Positions 35,972-47,399 of a DNA stretch of 64,000 nucleotides are shown piece by piece (the stretch's first letter is position 1; each line of letters begins with the position of its first letter). Position numbers and translations under genes: made by a program. The notes beneath the pieces were generated by a model, which saw only the letters and a program-made list of their open reading frames with translations, was not told where the DNA came from and ran no database searches. The DNA comes from JANQQJ01 sp046290575 (GTDB lineage: Bacteria; Pseudomonadota; Alphaproteobacteria; SMXS01): NCBI GenBank assembly GCA_046290575.1, contig JBKAGX010000005.1:124001-188000 (forward strand). The letters run 5' to 3'.

Positions 35972-37009
35972 ATGTTTTCGAAACTGCTTGGCCTGTTTTC
36001 CAATGATATGGCCATCGATTTGGGAACCGCGAACACGCTGGTTTACGTCAAGGGCCGTGGCATCGTGCTCGACGAGCCGTCTGTCGTCGCCATTAAGGAT
36101 CCCAACGGCCGGCGTCAGGTGCTGGCCGTTGGAAACGATGCCAAGATGATGCTGGGGCGGACGCCCGGCAACATCGCGGCCATTCGGCCACTGCGCGACG
36201 GTGTTATCGCTGACTTTGAAGTCGCCGAAGAGATGATCAAGTCTTTCATCCGTAAAGTGCACAATCATCGCTCTTTTGCGAGCCCACAGGTCGTCATTTG
36301 TGTGCCGTCCGGTTCAACGCCTGTGGAGCGCCGCGCGATTCAGGAATCTGCCGAAGCGGCGGGCGCCCGAAAAGTCTTCCTGATTGAAGAAGCGATGGCG
36401 GCTGCGATAGGCGCCGGCCTGCCGGTTACCGAACCAACGGGTTCTATGGTCGTCGATATCGGCGGCGGTACCTCGGAAGTCGCGGTCATCTCACTCGGGG
36501 GCATCGTCTACGCGCGGTCTGTACGGGTGGGCGGCGACAAGATGGATGAGGCCATTATCGGCTATATACGCCGTAACCATAATCTGTTGATTGGTGAAGC
36601 AAGCGCGGAACGGATCAAGAAGGAAATCGGCACCGCACTGCCGCCCAAAGAAGGTGTGGGGGCCGAAATGCAGCTCAAAGGGCGTGATCTGATGCAGGGT
36701 GTGCCCAATGAGATCGTGATTAACCAGGTCCAGGTGGCCGAGGCCCTGGCTGAACCGGTCGCGGCGATTGTCGAAGCCGTCAAGGTTGCGCTTGAGCATA
36801 CGGCGCCGGAGCTGGCCGCTGACATTGTCGACAAGGGCATTGTTCTGACCGGCGGTGGCGGCATGCTGGCAAACCTGGATCAGGTTATCCGTGATGCGAC
36901 CGGCCTTCCGGTCATGACGGCTGAGGACCCGCTGTCCTGCGTGGCACTGGGGACCGGTCGGTCACTTGAAGACGCTGTCCTGCAGCATGTGCTCGTAAAC
37001 GGGTATTAA
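35972..37009 (+). CDS. mreB: Rod-shape protein MreB (bacterial actin)
   Basis: Actin-like ATPase that forms membrane-bound filaments guiding lateral wall synthesis. The 345 residues start MFSKLLGLFSNDMAIDLGTANTL with an amphipathic N-terminus, phosphate 1 motif DLGTANT, phosphate 2 VVDIGGGTSEVAVI and the adenosine motif ITGGGGML-like segment VLTGGGGMLANL. It is the first gene of mreB-mreC-mreD-mrdA-rodA, the standard elongasome cluster, so the organism is probably rod-shaped or curved. Confidence 0.98.
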   Translation: MFSKLLGLFSNDMAIDLGTANTLVYVKGRGIVLDEPSVVAIKDPNGRRQVLAVGNDAKMMLGRTPGNIAAIRPLRDGVIADFEVAEEMIKSFIRKVHNHRSFASPQVVICVPSGSTPVERRAIQESAEAAGARKVFLIEEAMAAAIGAGLPVTEPTGSMVVDIGGGTSEVAVISLGGIVYARSVRVGGDKMDEAIIGYIRRNHNLLIGEASAERIKKEIGTALPPKEGVGAEMQLKGRDLMQGVPNEIVINQVQVAEALAEPVAAIVEAVKVALEHTAPELAADIVDKGIVLTGGGGMLANLDQVIRDATGLPVMTAEDPLSCVALGTGRSLEDAVLQHVLVNGY

Positions 37010-37063
37010 ATTAGAGTTGGGGCCTTTGATGGGCTTCTTGATGGAGTTTGGGAGAGAAGGCGG

Positions 37064-37984
37064 TTGAATCGGACGAATAGTCGCGCGTCCGGCACGATTA
37101 ATCCTCTGCGTGTGTTTGCGCAGCGCGTCTCCTTTCTGACTTCCCTGGGCATCGCAGTCGCGCTTTTGATCTTCAGCAAGATCGACCCCGGGTTGACCGG
37201 GCGCGTTCAGGGTGTGCTGCTGGATGTGGCAGCACCCGTGGTTGAGGTCGTCGGACGGCCTGTTGTCGCGGCGCGATCGCTGGTTGATCGAATGGATGAA
37301 CTGACCGCGCGCGCTGACGAGGTTAACGTTCTCGAAGGCGAAAACCGCCGGCTTCGGCAGTGGCGCGACATGGCGCTTCGGCTGGATGCCGAAAACGCTC
37401 AGTTGCGCACACTGATGCAGGTCAAGCGGGAGCGCAACATTCCCGCCAGGACCGCACGCGTGATCAGTGAGTCTGGCGGACCGTTCCTTCGGGCGGTCCT
37501 GCTCAATGCCGGCGAAATGCAGGGTATTGGCCACCACCAGCCGGTTCTGGATGAAACGGGATTGGTTGGACGGGTGATTACGTTGGGTGGCCGGTCAAGC
37601 CGCGTGTTGCTGCTGACCGATCTTAACAGCCGCGTACCCGTCACCATCGAACGTACAGGAGAGCGGGCTATTCTGGCCGGGGACAACAGCACGCGCCCGC
37701 GATTGGCTTTTTTGCCGATGGATGCTGATGTGAATGTCGGCGATCGTGTTGTCACGTCTGGCGATGGCGGTACTTTCCCGCCACGGGTTATGGTCGGCAT
37801 CGTCAACTTTGCTGAGCGAGGGGTCGTTCGTATACGATTGGCGGCAGACTTGTCGCGGCTCGATTTTGTCACCGTGCTGGCCTACCAACCCACACCGCCT
37901 CCTGCTGACGAACCAGCACTGGCCGTTCAACCCGGTGACGATGGGGCGGCGGTTGCAGTCGACGAACAGGAGCCTCCGCAATGA
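37064..37984 (+). CDS. mreC: Rod-shape-determining protein MreC
   Basis: Periplasmic scaffold that links MreB to the cell-wall synthases. The 306 residues have one N-terminal membrane helix (VSFLTSLGIAVALLIFSKI), a coiled coil (RADEVNVLEGENRRLRQW) and the beta-sandwich domain with VLLNAGEMQGIGHHQPVLDETGLVGRVI and LLLTDLNSRVPV. The start is a TTG preceded by GGAGAGAAGG. The C-terminal about 35 residues are Pro/Asp-rich and variable. The stop overlaps mreD by four bases. Confidence 0.95.
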   Translation: MNRTNSRASGTINPLRVFAQRVSFLTSLGIAVALLIFSKIDPGLTGRVQGVLLDVAAPVVEVVGRPVVAARSLVDRMDELTARADEVNVLEGENRRLRQWRDMALRLDAENAQLRTLMQVKRERNIPARTARVISESGGPFLRAVLLNAGEMQGIGHHQPVLDETGLVGRVITLGGRSSRVLLLTDLNSRVPVTIERTGERAILAGDNSTRPRLAFLPMDADVNVGDRVVTSGDGGTFPPRVMVGIVNFAERGVVRIRLAADLSRLDFVTVLAYQPTPPPADEPALAVQPGDDGAAVAVDEQEPPQ

Positions 37985-38493
37985 GCGGTCTGATCTTCAG
38001 AATGCTCGTTGCGATACGGGGTTCGATTCCGTTTCTGATCGGTATTCTGTTCGCCTGTTTTACATTCGCACAATATGGTACGTCAGCTTTCAGCCTGGTG
38101 GTCCCACCGCTGACCCTGCCGGTCATCTATTATTGGACCCTGCGGCATCCGGACCTTATGCCGGCCTGGGCTGCTCTGTTGATTGGTCTTTGGCAGGACA
38201 TTCTGGTCGGCGGACCCTTGGGCCTGATGGCGCTATTGCTTGTCCTGATGCGCGCAGCAGTAGACTCCCAACGATCAATTCTACTGCCCCAGTCCGGCCT
38301 GATCCGCTGGTTTGGATACGCCCTGATTTCTTTCGGATTGGTGGCGCTGGGCTGGGTGGTTGCCGGGCTATGGTCGGGTACGGTCTATGGCCCATTACCG
38401 TTCCTGGGGCATTGGGCACTGGGCGTTGTACTTTACGGGGTATTTGCTTTTTTGTTCGGTCAAATCGACCGGTTCTTGTTTGAGCGGGCCTGA
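37981..38493 (+). CDS. mreD: Rod-shape-determining protein MreD
   Basis: A 170-residue inner-membrane protein with five hydrophobic segments and the family hallmark ALLIGLWQDILVGGPLGLMALLLVLMR. It overlaps mreC by four bases (ATGA) and is followed by mrdA two bases later, typical for the elongasome operon. Sequence conservation in MreD is low in general; the call rests on position, membrane pattern and the DILVGGPLG motif. Confidence 0.9.
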   Translation: MSGLIFRMLVAIRGSIPFLIGILFACFTFAQYGTSAFSLVVPPLTLPVIYYWTLRHPDLMPAWAALLIGLWQDILVGGPLGLMALLLVLMRAAVDSQRSILLPQSGLIRWFGYALISFGLVALGWVVAGLWSGTVYGPLPFLGHWALGVVLYGVFAFLFGQIDRFLFERA

Positions 38494-38495
38494 GC

Positions 38496-40367
38496 ATGGA
38501 TCTCGAAAGCGAACGCCATGAACGACTGACCCGCCGGGCACTGGTTCTGGGTGGGGGCCAGGCGCTCCTGCTGACGGCACTTGTCGGGCGCATGTATCAG
38601 CTACAGATTCTTGAATCTGACCAGTATCAGATGCTGGCGGAAGAAAACCGAATTGATCTTCGTTTGATGGCGCCACTCCGCGGCCGGATTATTGACCGGT
38701 TCGGTGAGGAACTGGCGACCAACCGCCTTAGTTACCGGGTTTCCGTTATTCCTGAACAGGCGGTTGATCTCGACGAAACAATGCTCCAGCTGGCACGTCT
38801 GATGTCGCTGACTCCCTTTCAGGTCAGCACGGTTTTGCGTGAAGCGAAACGGTCGCGCAGCTTTCTTCCCGTCACCGTTGCGGACAATGTCTCCTGGGAA
38901 GAGTTTGCCCGTGTTAACACCCATATCGCTGATCTTCCCGGTGTTTATCCGGATGTCGGTCCGCGCCGGTTCTATCCATTTCCCGAACTCTCGGCGCCGG
39001 TGGTGGGATATGTCGGCCCGGTGACGGAAGAAGAACTCAAGGATCTGCCCAAGGACCCGACCTTCATGTTGCCGGATTTCAGAATCGGTAAACGTGGGCT
39101 GGAGGCGGAGTTCGAAGAGCAGCTGCGGGGAACGGCCGGTGCACGGCGAGTGGAGGTCAACGCATTGGGCCGCGAAATCCGCGAACTGACCCGTGATAAA
39201 GGCCGCCCGGGCGAGGATCTGAACCTGTCGATCGATCTGGATGCTCAGCGCTTTGCCATGGAGCGGCTCGGTGAACAAAGCGCCGGGGTTGTCGTGATGA
39301 ATATTCACACAGGTGAAGTCATCGTTCTGGCGTCTTCACCGGGTTTCGACCCCAATGAGTTCAATTTCGGGATCAGTACAGAGAACTGGCGAGGGCTTCT
39401 GGCCGACCCGCGAAAACCGCTGCACAATAAGGCGATCCAGGGGCAGTTCCCGCCAGCATCGACATTCAAGATGCTGATGGCGATGGCTGCGGTGGATGAG
39501 GGCCTTGTGTCACCAGATCATCGCATCAACTGTCCGGGCCATATGCGTTTCGGCAATCGCCGGTTCCACTGCTGGAAGCGTGGCGGTCATGGCTGGCTGA
39601 ATATGGCGCAGTCGATCGAACAGTCCTGTGATGTCTATTTTTACGATCTGGCGCTCAAGCTGGGGGTCGACAAGATTGCGGCGATGTCCCGTCGTTTTGG
39701 CCTCGGTGAATCCCTGGGAATCGAACTCGACCACGAAGCATCGGGGCTGGTGCCAACCGAAGCATGGAAGCGCCGGCGGTTCAACGAGCCGTGGCATGAA
39801 GGGGAGAACCTCAGCATCGGCATCGGACAGGGCTATATGCTGGCAACGCCGCTACAACTGGCGGTCATGACGGCCCGCATGGCGAATGGCGGTTATGCGG
39901 TCAAGCCCAGCCTGCTGGCGCCTGATCCCGTCGCCCTGTCGGCTCAGCCTTTCGACTCGATTGGGGTATCGCAAGCCGCGTTGGCGATTGCCCAACAGGG
40001 CATGATTGACGTGATGGAAGGGTCACGCGGAACCGCCCGTCGGTCGAGGATCAAAGACTGGCCGCGTGGCATTGCGGGCAAGACGGGTACCGCCCAGGTG
40101 CGCCGGATTACAGCTGCTGAACGGCGGACAGGCGTGTTGAAGAATGACCAATTGCCGTGGCAGGAACGGGATCATTCGCTTTTTGTCGGATACGGGCCGA
40201 TTGACGATCCGGTCTATTCGGTGGCTGTTGTCGTTCAGCACGGCGGCGGCGGATCCAAGGTGGCCGCACCTATTGCGAGCGATATCCTGAGGCGCGTCTT
40301 GGTCCGCGACCCGTGTCAGCAGGTTGCAAACCGGCCCGAAGGTCTGGAAGAGATCGCAGATGCCTAG
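38496..40367 (+). CDS. mrdA: Penicillin-binding protein 2 (elongasome transpeptidase)
   Basis: Class B PBP that cross-links peptidoglycan during elongation. The 623 residues have an N-terminal membrane helix (GGGQALLLTALVGRMYQLQI), the dimerisation domain (NRIDLRLMAPLRGRIIDRFG) and the transpeptidase domain with STFK at about 322-325, the SCD motif in SIEQSCDVYFYD and KTGT at about 529-532. Most class B PBPs have SxN as the second motif; SCD is common in PBP2. It is followed by rodA with an 8-base overlap. Confidence 0.97.
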   Translation: MDLESERHERLTRRALVLGGGQALLLTALVGRMYQLQILESDQYQMLAEENRIDLRLMAPLRGRIIDRFGEELATNRLSYRVSVIPEQAVDLDETMLQLARLMSLTPFQVSTVLREAKRSRSFLPVTVADNVSWEEFARVNTHIADLPGVYPDVGPRRFYPFPELSAPVVGYVGPVTEEELKDLPKDPTFMLPDFRIGKRGLEAEFEEQLRGTAGARRVEVNALGREIRELTRDKGRPGEDLNLSIDLDAQRFAMERLGEQSAGVVVMNIHTGEVIVLASSPGFDPNEFNFGISTENWRGLLADPRKPLHNKAIQGQFPPASTFKMLMAMAAVDEGLVSPDHRINCPGHMRFGNRRFHCWKRGGHGWLNMAQSIEQSCDVYFYDLALKLGVDKIAAMSRRFGLGESLGIELDHEASGLVPTEAWKRRRFNEPWHEGENLSIGIGQGYMLATPLQLAVMTARMANGGYAVKPSLLAPDPVALSAQPFDSIGVSQAALAIAQQGMIDVMEGSRGTARRSRIKDWPRGIAGKTGTAQVRRITAAERRTGVLKNDQLPWQERDHSLFVGYGPIDDPVYSVAVVVQHGGGGSKVAAPIASDILRRVLVRDPCQQVANRPEGLEEIADA

Positions 40368-41511
40368 AGCACTGAGCGGCGGCATGACCCGCCAACCAGG
40401 CCTGCTGGACAAGTTTCTGGGTCTCCACTGGATTCTCGTTTTGGTCATCTGCTGCATCGCGATCATTGGTTTCGCGATGCTCTATTCGTCCTCTCAAGGT
40501 GACTTCGGCACCCGAACAGCGCGGCAGATGATCTATTTCGGTGTTGGGCTGGTGCTGATGACCGTGGTTGCCCTGGTGCATATCCGGCTGGTCTGGCAGA
40601 TGTCTTATGTCATTTATGGCGGCGTGTTGTTGCTGCTGGTCGGGGTAGAGGTCATTGGGCAAACCGGTGGCGGCGCTACCCGGTGGCTCGAATTGGGGCC
40701 CTTGCGCTTGCAGCCGTCAGAGATCATGAAATTGGCGCTGGTGATGGCGCTGGCGCGTTACTATCACGGCCTTTCTATTGTAGAGGTCGCCAAGTACAGA
40801 AATCTGATGGTGCCGCTGTTTTTGATCGCGGCACCCGCCGCACTGGTCATCCGGCAGCCCGATCTGGGCACGACGCTGTTGCTTGCAGCGGGTGGCGTAA
40901 CCGTGATGTTCCTGGCCGGAGTGCCGCGCCGTGTATTTGCCGTCGGCGCGATTGGGGCGATCGCAGCCGGGGTTGTCGGGTATTACCAGCTGCGCGATTA
41001 TCAGAAGAAGCGGATCCTGACATTTTTGGATCCGGGAAGTGATCCGCTGGGCGCGGGCTATCACATTCAGCAATCGAAAATCGCGTTGGGGTCCGGTGGT
41101 GTCACGGGCAAGGGATTCGGGCAAGGCACCCAGGCCCATCTGGACTTCCTGCCTGAAAAACAAACGGATTTCATTTTCACGGTGCTGGCCGAAGAGTTCG
41201 GTTTTATCGGCGCAGTGACGATCCTGGCGCTCTACACGTTGGTCATCATCTACGGCTTCATCATTGCGTTGACGGCAAGAAGCCAGTTTTCGCGGCTTCT
41301 GGCGTTAGGCGTGACGACGACCTTCTTTTTGTACGTGTTCATCAATATTGCGATGGTAATGGGGCTGATTCCCGTCGTTGGCGTTCCCTTGCCCCTTGTC
41401 TCCTATGGTGGTTCCGCTGTGATGACCCTGATGCTGGGGATGGGGCTGCTGATGTGCGTCCATGTCCACAAATACATTTCGATTACCCGTCAGGGGCATA
41501 GCCGCGCCTGA
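40360..41511 (+). CDS. rodA: RodA, SEDS peptidoglycan glycosyltransferase
   Basis: Polymerises glycan strands from lipid II together with PBP2. The 383 residues have about ten membrane helices and SEDS motifs: GGGATRWLELGPLRLQPSE, DLGTTLLLAAGG, GKGFGQGTQAHLDFLPEKQT and FINIAMVMGLIPVVGVPLPL with the LPLVSYGGS end. The catalytic aspartate region (FLPEKQTDFIF) is intact. The ATG at 40360 overlaps the end of mrdA by 8 bases; the frame opens earlier at 40324. RodA is preferred to FtsW from the operon. Confidence 0.96.
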   Translation: MPRALSGGMTRQPGLLDKFLGLHWILVLVICCIAIIGFAMLYSSSQGDFGTRTARQMIYFGVGLVLMTVVALVHIRLVWQMSYVIYGGVLLLLVGVEVIGQTGGGATRWLELGPLRLQPSEIMKLALVMALARYYHGLSIVEVAKYRNLMVPLFLIAAPAALVIRQPDLGTTLLLAAGGVTVMFLAGVPRRVFAVGAIGAIAAGVVGYYQLRDYQKKRILTFLDPGSDPLGAGYHIQQSKIALGSGGVTGKGFGQGTQAHLDFLPEKQTDFIFTVLAEEFGFIGAVTILALYTLVIIYGFIIALTARSQFSRLLALGVTTTFFLYVFINIAMVMGLIPVVGVPLPLVSYGGSAVMTLMLGMGLLMCVHVHKYISITRQGHSRA

Positions 41512-41514
41512 TCC

Positions 41515-41547
41515 AGAAAAGGGAAGGGCGGTCCCGAAGAACCGCCC
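41515..41547 (-). terminator. Intrinsic terminator of katG (possibly bidirectional)
   Basis: On the minus strand GGGCGGT (41547-41541) pairs with ACCGCCC (41532-41526) around a TTCG-containing loop, followed by TTCCCTTTTCTGG. On the plus strand it could also stop rodA transcription, although the T-tract is poor in that direction. Confidence 0.75.
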
Positions 41548-41569
41548 TCCTAAGTCTGGATGTATAAGA

Positions 41570-43774
<2,205 letters not shown>

Positions 43775-43800
43775 GGGTCGCTCCAGTCAAGATTTGCATA

Positions 43801-43869
43801 TTAGAACTGTTCTAAATAATAGGAATTACGAGGTGCCAGGCAAGGCTTTTTTTAGAATTGTTCTAAAAA
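43801..43869 (-). promoter_or_regulatory. katG promoter with two Irr/Fur-family-type palindromes
   Basis: On the minus strand TTGCCT (43843-43838) and TATTAT (43821-43816) form a promoter with a 16-base spacer. Box 1 (43801-43815) is the perfect 7-1-7 palindrome TTAGAAC-N-GTTCTAA, directly downstream of the -10 over the start site. Box 2 (43849-43869) is a perfect 9-3-9 palindrome TTTTTAGAA-N3-TTCTAAAAA upstream of the -35. Centres are 51 bases apart. Both fit the ICE consensus TTTAGAA-N3-TTCTAAA of the iron/haem regulator Irr, a Fur-family protein, and box 1 is placed for repression. A PerR-like protein is the alternative. Confidence 0.7.
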
Positions 43870-43911
43870 GATCATGGGGTCATGGCACATCGGGTATGCG
43901 AGAGTTACGGT

Positions 43912-44463
<552 letters not shown>

Positions 44464-44542
44464 GGTGCTTGCTTATCTTGGCCGAACGCAGGACGTCGAC
44501 AAGCGTAAAGGCTTTCGTTATAAGCCGCCTCCTGCATCAGGC

Positions 44543-44618
<76 letters not shown>

Positions 44619-44644
44619 ATGTTTCCAGGACTAGTCGGAATAGG

Positions 44645-45712
44645 TCAATCCCAGTTGATCGGCGTCATCAGCCCAAGATCAACGAGAGTCTTGCTGCTGT
44701 CGTATCGGCGCGACCCTGCGTAATGGAAACTGAGGTCGGGTGCTTCCTGAAGACCCGCTCTATAGGATTTCGCCTCAGCCGATCCATTGTAGAACGTGCC
44801 CAGGCTAATCGCCTCTTCGGTTCGAAGCCTGAAGTCCGAGAGATATTTGAAATGGAGCAGGCAACCGGTCGGCCGACCAAAATTTCGGTCCATGGGGAAC
44901 ACCGAATGAGAAAAGTACTGAACAGTCCGCGGAGTCCATTTCACCAGGGGTGTCTTGGCGAGTTCTGACTGGAACTGGCGGTCCCCCTTCTTGAAGAGAC
45001 GGCTTCGCGGTCCGCCTTCATAGGAAATATGGCGGGCCCTGGCCCATTGGGCGGGGTCTGGTTCTTGGGCAACATACCCTGTGGAATCGAAGTACGGCGC
45101 AGCACTTACAAGCGGCTCGCCCTTTTCCAGGATGCTGTCTGCAATAGCGCCGCCGCCGTACATATCGAGCATCATAGCGGGCAAGCTGTGCCGACCTTGC
45201 CGCTCAAGCTGCGCGGTCAGCTCGCGCAGTCCATGATCTTCGACCCCATCATAGACGAGATGTTCGTCAGCATCGGCATAGATGATCCATCGCCCGGTAC
45301 CGTAGCGATGGGCCATGAATGTAATGATGGTCGCGCCAAACCGCATTGCGGGATATGGCAGGTCGGTTGAATATAGATCGACGTCGGGTTCGGCTTCGAG
45401 AAGCTCAAGTGTGCCGTCGTCCGAGCCATTGTCGATCATCACAAAACGGTCGATACCGATTTCGCGGTAATGCCGAAGAAAGTCCGGAAGCCTTAACGCC
45501 TCGTTCCGAATAGGCACAATACACAGCAGGCTGTGCGGGGAAACGGGGGCGCGTAACTTGAGGTGCCGCACACTTCGGCCATGCCAAATAGACTGTTGCC
45601 GAATCGTGCGGGCCGCAAGGGTAGTTCCCAAAGACGAACGCAATAGTCGTTTTCGCAGTGATGACAACACGTCCAACAACCTTTGAGCACATAGGCGTGA
45701 CCAAGGGGTCAC
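44645..45712 (-). CDS. Family 2-type glycosyltransferase (Glyco_tranf_2_4-like)
   Basis: A 355-residue predicted cytosolic glycosyltransferase. The GT-A nucleotide-sugar core is seen in SLLCIVPIRNEALRLPDFL, FVMIDNGSDDGTLELLEAEP and IIYADADEHLVYDG, where DADE is the DxD metal motif. The C-terminal half (SHSVFPMDRNFGRPTGCLLH) resembles proteins with the PF13704-type domain. The acceptor is unknown; a surface polysaccharide role is a guess. The start is a GTG at 45712 without a clear ribosome site, and no ATG occurs in the first 90 codons. It converges on tRNA-Lys and stands alone. Confidence 0.82.
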   Translation of the reverse strand: MTPWSRLCAQRLLDVLSSLRKRLLRSSLGTTLAARTIRQQSIWHGRSVRHLKLRAPVSPHSLLCIVPIRNEALRLPDFLRHYREIGIDRFVMIDNGSDDGTLELLEAEPDVDLYSTDLPYPAMRFGATIITFMAHRYGTGRWIIYADADEHLVYDGVEDHGLRELTAQLERQGRHSLPAMMLDMYGGGAIADSILEKGEPLVSAAPYFDSTGYVAQEPDPAQWARARHISYEGGPRSRLFKKGDRQFQSELAKTPLVKWTPRTVQYFSHSVFPMDRNFGRPTGCLLHFKYLSDFRLRTEEAISLGTFYNGSAEAKSYRAGLQEAPDLSFHYAGSRRYDSSKTLVDLGLMTPINWD

Positions 45713-45767
45713 GTCTGACGGTGGATATCTAACTTATGAGACGCGATTGACCAACCCTCTGGCCCGG

Positions 45768-46136
45768 CTATTCCGTGTTATTGCCGTCATCACTGCAGAA
45801 TTCTGCGATCGCCGCCAGAGCCAGGTCAGCCATACAGGATCCAAGAGCCTTGGGATGCTCGGCAACATAGTCGCTGATGATGCGGCGCACGTCATTGACA
45901 GGTTTGGTTGTGATACAGCTGGCGACCCAACTGGGGTCGATGCCCGCGTTGCGATGCCAGAGAACCATGGTGTCCACGAATCCCCGTGTGAAGCCAATCT
46001 GCATGACTTCACCCAGATCCGCAGGCGCCTGATCCCATTCCAACCACTTGTGACCATCGGCGAAGCACTCGGCTGCCTGAGCATTGGGGCTCGTCAGCAA
46101 CAAAACCGCCACGGCGATGCTGGCCGTGAGTCTCAT
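45768..46136 (-). CDS. Secreted Rap1a/Tai-like protein
   Basis: A 122-residue exported protein. The signal peptide is MRLTASIAVAVLLLTSPNAQAA, followed by four cysteines in the mature part (ECFAD, ASCIT, GSCMA, EFC) able to form two disulphides. The core IGFTRGFVDTM, then CITTKPVNDVRRIISDYVAEHP, matches the layout of Rap1a-type immunity and related periplasmic proteins (helices with C..., V..YL..HP). No type VI effector lies next to it, so an immunity role is not supported. GGGAGGAG nine bases ahead fixes the start at 46136. Divergent from the acyl-CoA dehydrogenase. Confidence 0.7.
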   Translation of the reverse strand: MRLTASIAVAVLLLTSPNAQAAECFADGHKWLEWDQAPADLGEVMQIGFTRGFVDTMVLWHRNAGIDPSWVASCITTKPVNDVRRIISDYVAEHPKALGSCMADLALAAIAEFCSDDGNNTE

Positions 46137-46224
46137 ATCTGGAAACTCCTCCCGTTCCATTGGGCTTTTATGTTTTGTCCCTTGTCGCCTACCATAGAAA
46201 ATTGAGGCAACGCGAGGAATACCT

Positions 46225-47391
46225 ATGCTGGATGTCCCGCATCTGCAGTTTGACCACGGGTCTGACATCGAGATGCTTCGCGCTTCCGTGCGCCGGTTCG
46301 CCGAGGCGGAGCTGGCACCGCTAGCGGCAGAGATTGACACAGAAAACAAATTTCCGGACGGGATGTGGGAGAAGCTTGGCGCTTTGGGCGTGCTTGGCGT
46401 GACAGCACCTGAAGACTATGGCGGCGCCGGCTTTGGCTATCTGGCACACGTTGTGGCGATGGAGGAGATATCGCGTGCGTCGGCCAGCGTTGGCCTGTCC
46501 TACGGGGCCCACTCCAATCTCTGCGTCAACCAGATCGTCCGAAATGGTTCTCCAGCGCAGCGAGAGCAGTACCTTCCAGGACTTATTGAAGGCAGATCTG
46601 TCGGTGCGCTGGCAATGAGCGAGTCAGGCGCTGGGTCCGATGTCATCAGCATGGCGCTGAAGGCTGAAAGGCGGAACGCCGGGTATGTGCTCAATGGCTC
46701 CAAAATGTGGATTACCAATGGTCCGGACGCTGACGTTCTGGTGGTCTACGCCAAAACCGACCCTGCTGCGGGGTCACGCGGCATTACCGCGTTTCTCGTG
46801 GAAAAAGGCATGACCGGGTTTTCGACAGCGCAGAAACTCGACAAGCTGGGCATGCGTGGCTCGAATACTTGTGAACTGGTGTTCGAGGATTGCCATGTTC
46901 CGTTTGAAAATGTTCTGGGTGAAGAGAATAAGGGCGCCCGGGTTTTGATGTCGGGCCTGGATTATGAACGTGTCGTGCTCGCAGGCGGCCCGCTGGGTAT
47001 CATGGCCGCGTGCCTGGACGTCGTGGTACCCTATGTTCATGAGCGTGAACAGTTCGGGCAGCCAATCGGTACATTCCAGTTGATGCAGGCAAAATTGGCG
47101 GACATGTACACAACCTGGGGCGCCTGCCGTGCCTATGTTTATGCTGTGGCGCAAGCCTGTGACCGGGGTGACACGACCCGTAAGGATGCGGCTGGCTGCA
47201 TTCTCTATGCAGCGGAGAAGGCGACGGCGATGGCGCTTGATGCCATTCAGGCTTTGGGCGGCAACGGTTACATCAACGAGTACCCGACCGGGCGATTGCT
47301 GCGTGACGCCAAGCTCTACGAGATTGGGGCTGGCACCAGTGAAATCAGGCGCATGCTCATCGGTCGCGAGCTATTTGAGGAGTCGGGCTAG
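46225..47391 (+). CDS. Isovaleryl-CoA-type acyl-CoA dehydrogenase
   Basis: FAD enzyme that oxidises an acyl-CoA, most likely isovaleryl-CoA in leucine breakdown. The 388 residues have the acyl-CoA dehydrogenase signatures GALAMSESGAGSDV and QALGGNGYINEYPTGRLLRD. The catalytic base Glu249 occurs in GLDYERVVLAGGPLG, the position specific for isovaleryl-CoA dehydrogenase, whereas other family members have it near residue 370. No other leucine-catabolism gene (methylcrotonyl-CoA carboxylase) is nearby, which is unusual because these are often clustered. GAGG sits seven bases before the ATG. Confidence 0.9.
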   Translation: MLDVPHLQFDHGSDIEMLRASVRRFAEAELAPLAAEIDTENKFPDGMWEKLGALGVLGVTAPEDYGGAGFGYLAHVVAMEEISRASASVGLSYGAHSNLCVNQIVRNGSPAQREQYLPGLIEGRSVGALAMSESGAGSDVISMALKAERRNAGYVLNGSKMWITNGPDADVLVVYAKTDPAAGSRGITAFLVEKGMTGFSTAQKLDKLGMRGSNTCELVFEDCHVPFENVLGEENKGARVLMSGLDYERVVLAGGPLGIMAACLDVVVPYVHEREQFGQPIGTFQLMQAKLADMYTTWGACRAYVYAVAQACDRGDTTRKDAAGCILYAAEKATAMALDAIQALGGNGYINEYPTGRLLRDAKLYEIGAGTSEIRRMLIGRELFEESG

Positions 47392-47399
47392 GGAAGGCT

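Noticed and set aside
45768..46136. Rap1a-like protein as an immunity protein of a type VI effector pair
   Set aside because: The fold resemblance is fair, but no effector or secretion gene is nearby.
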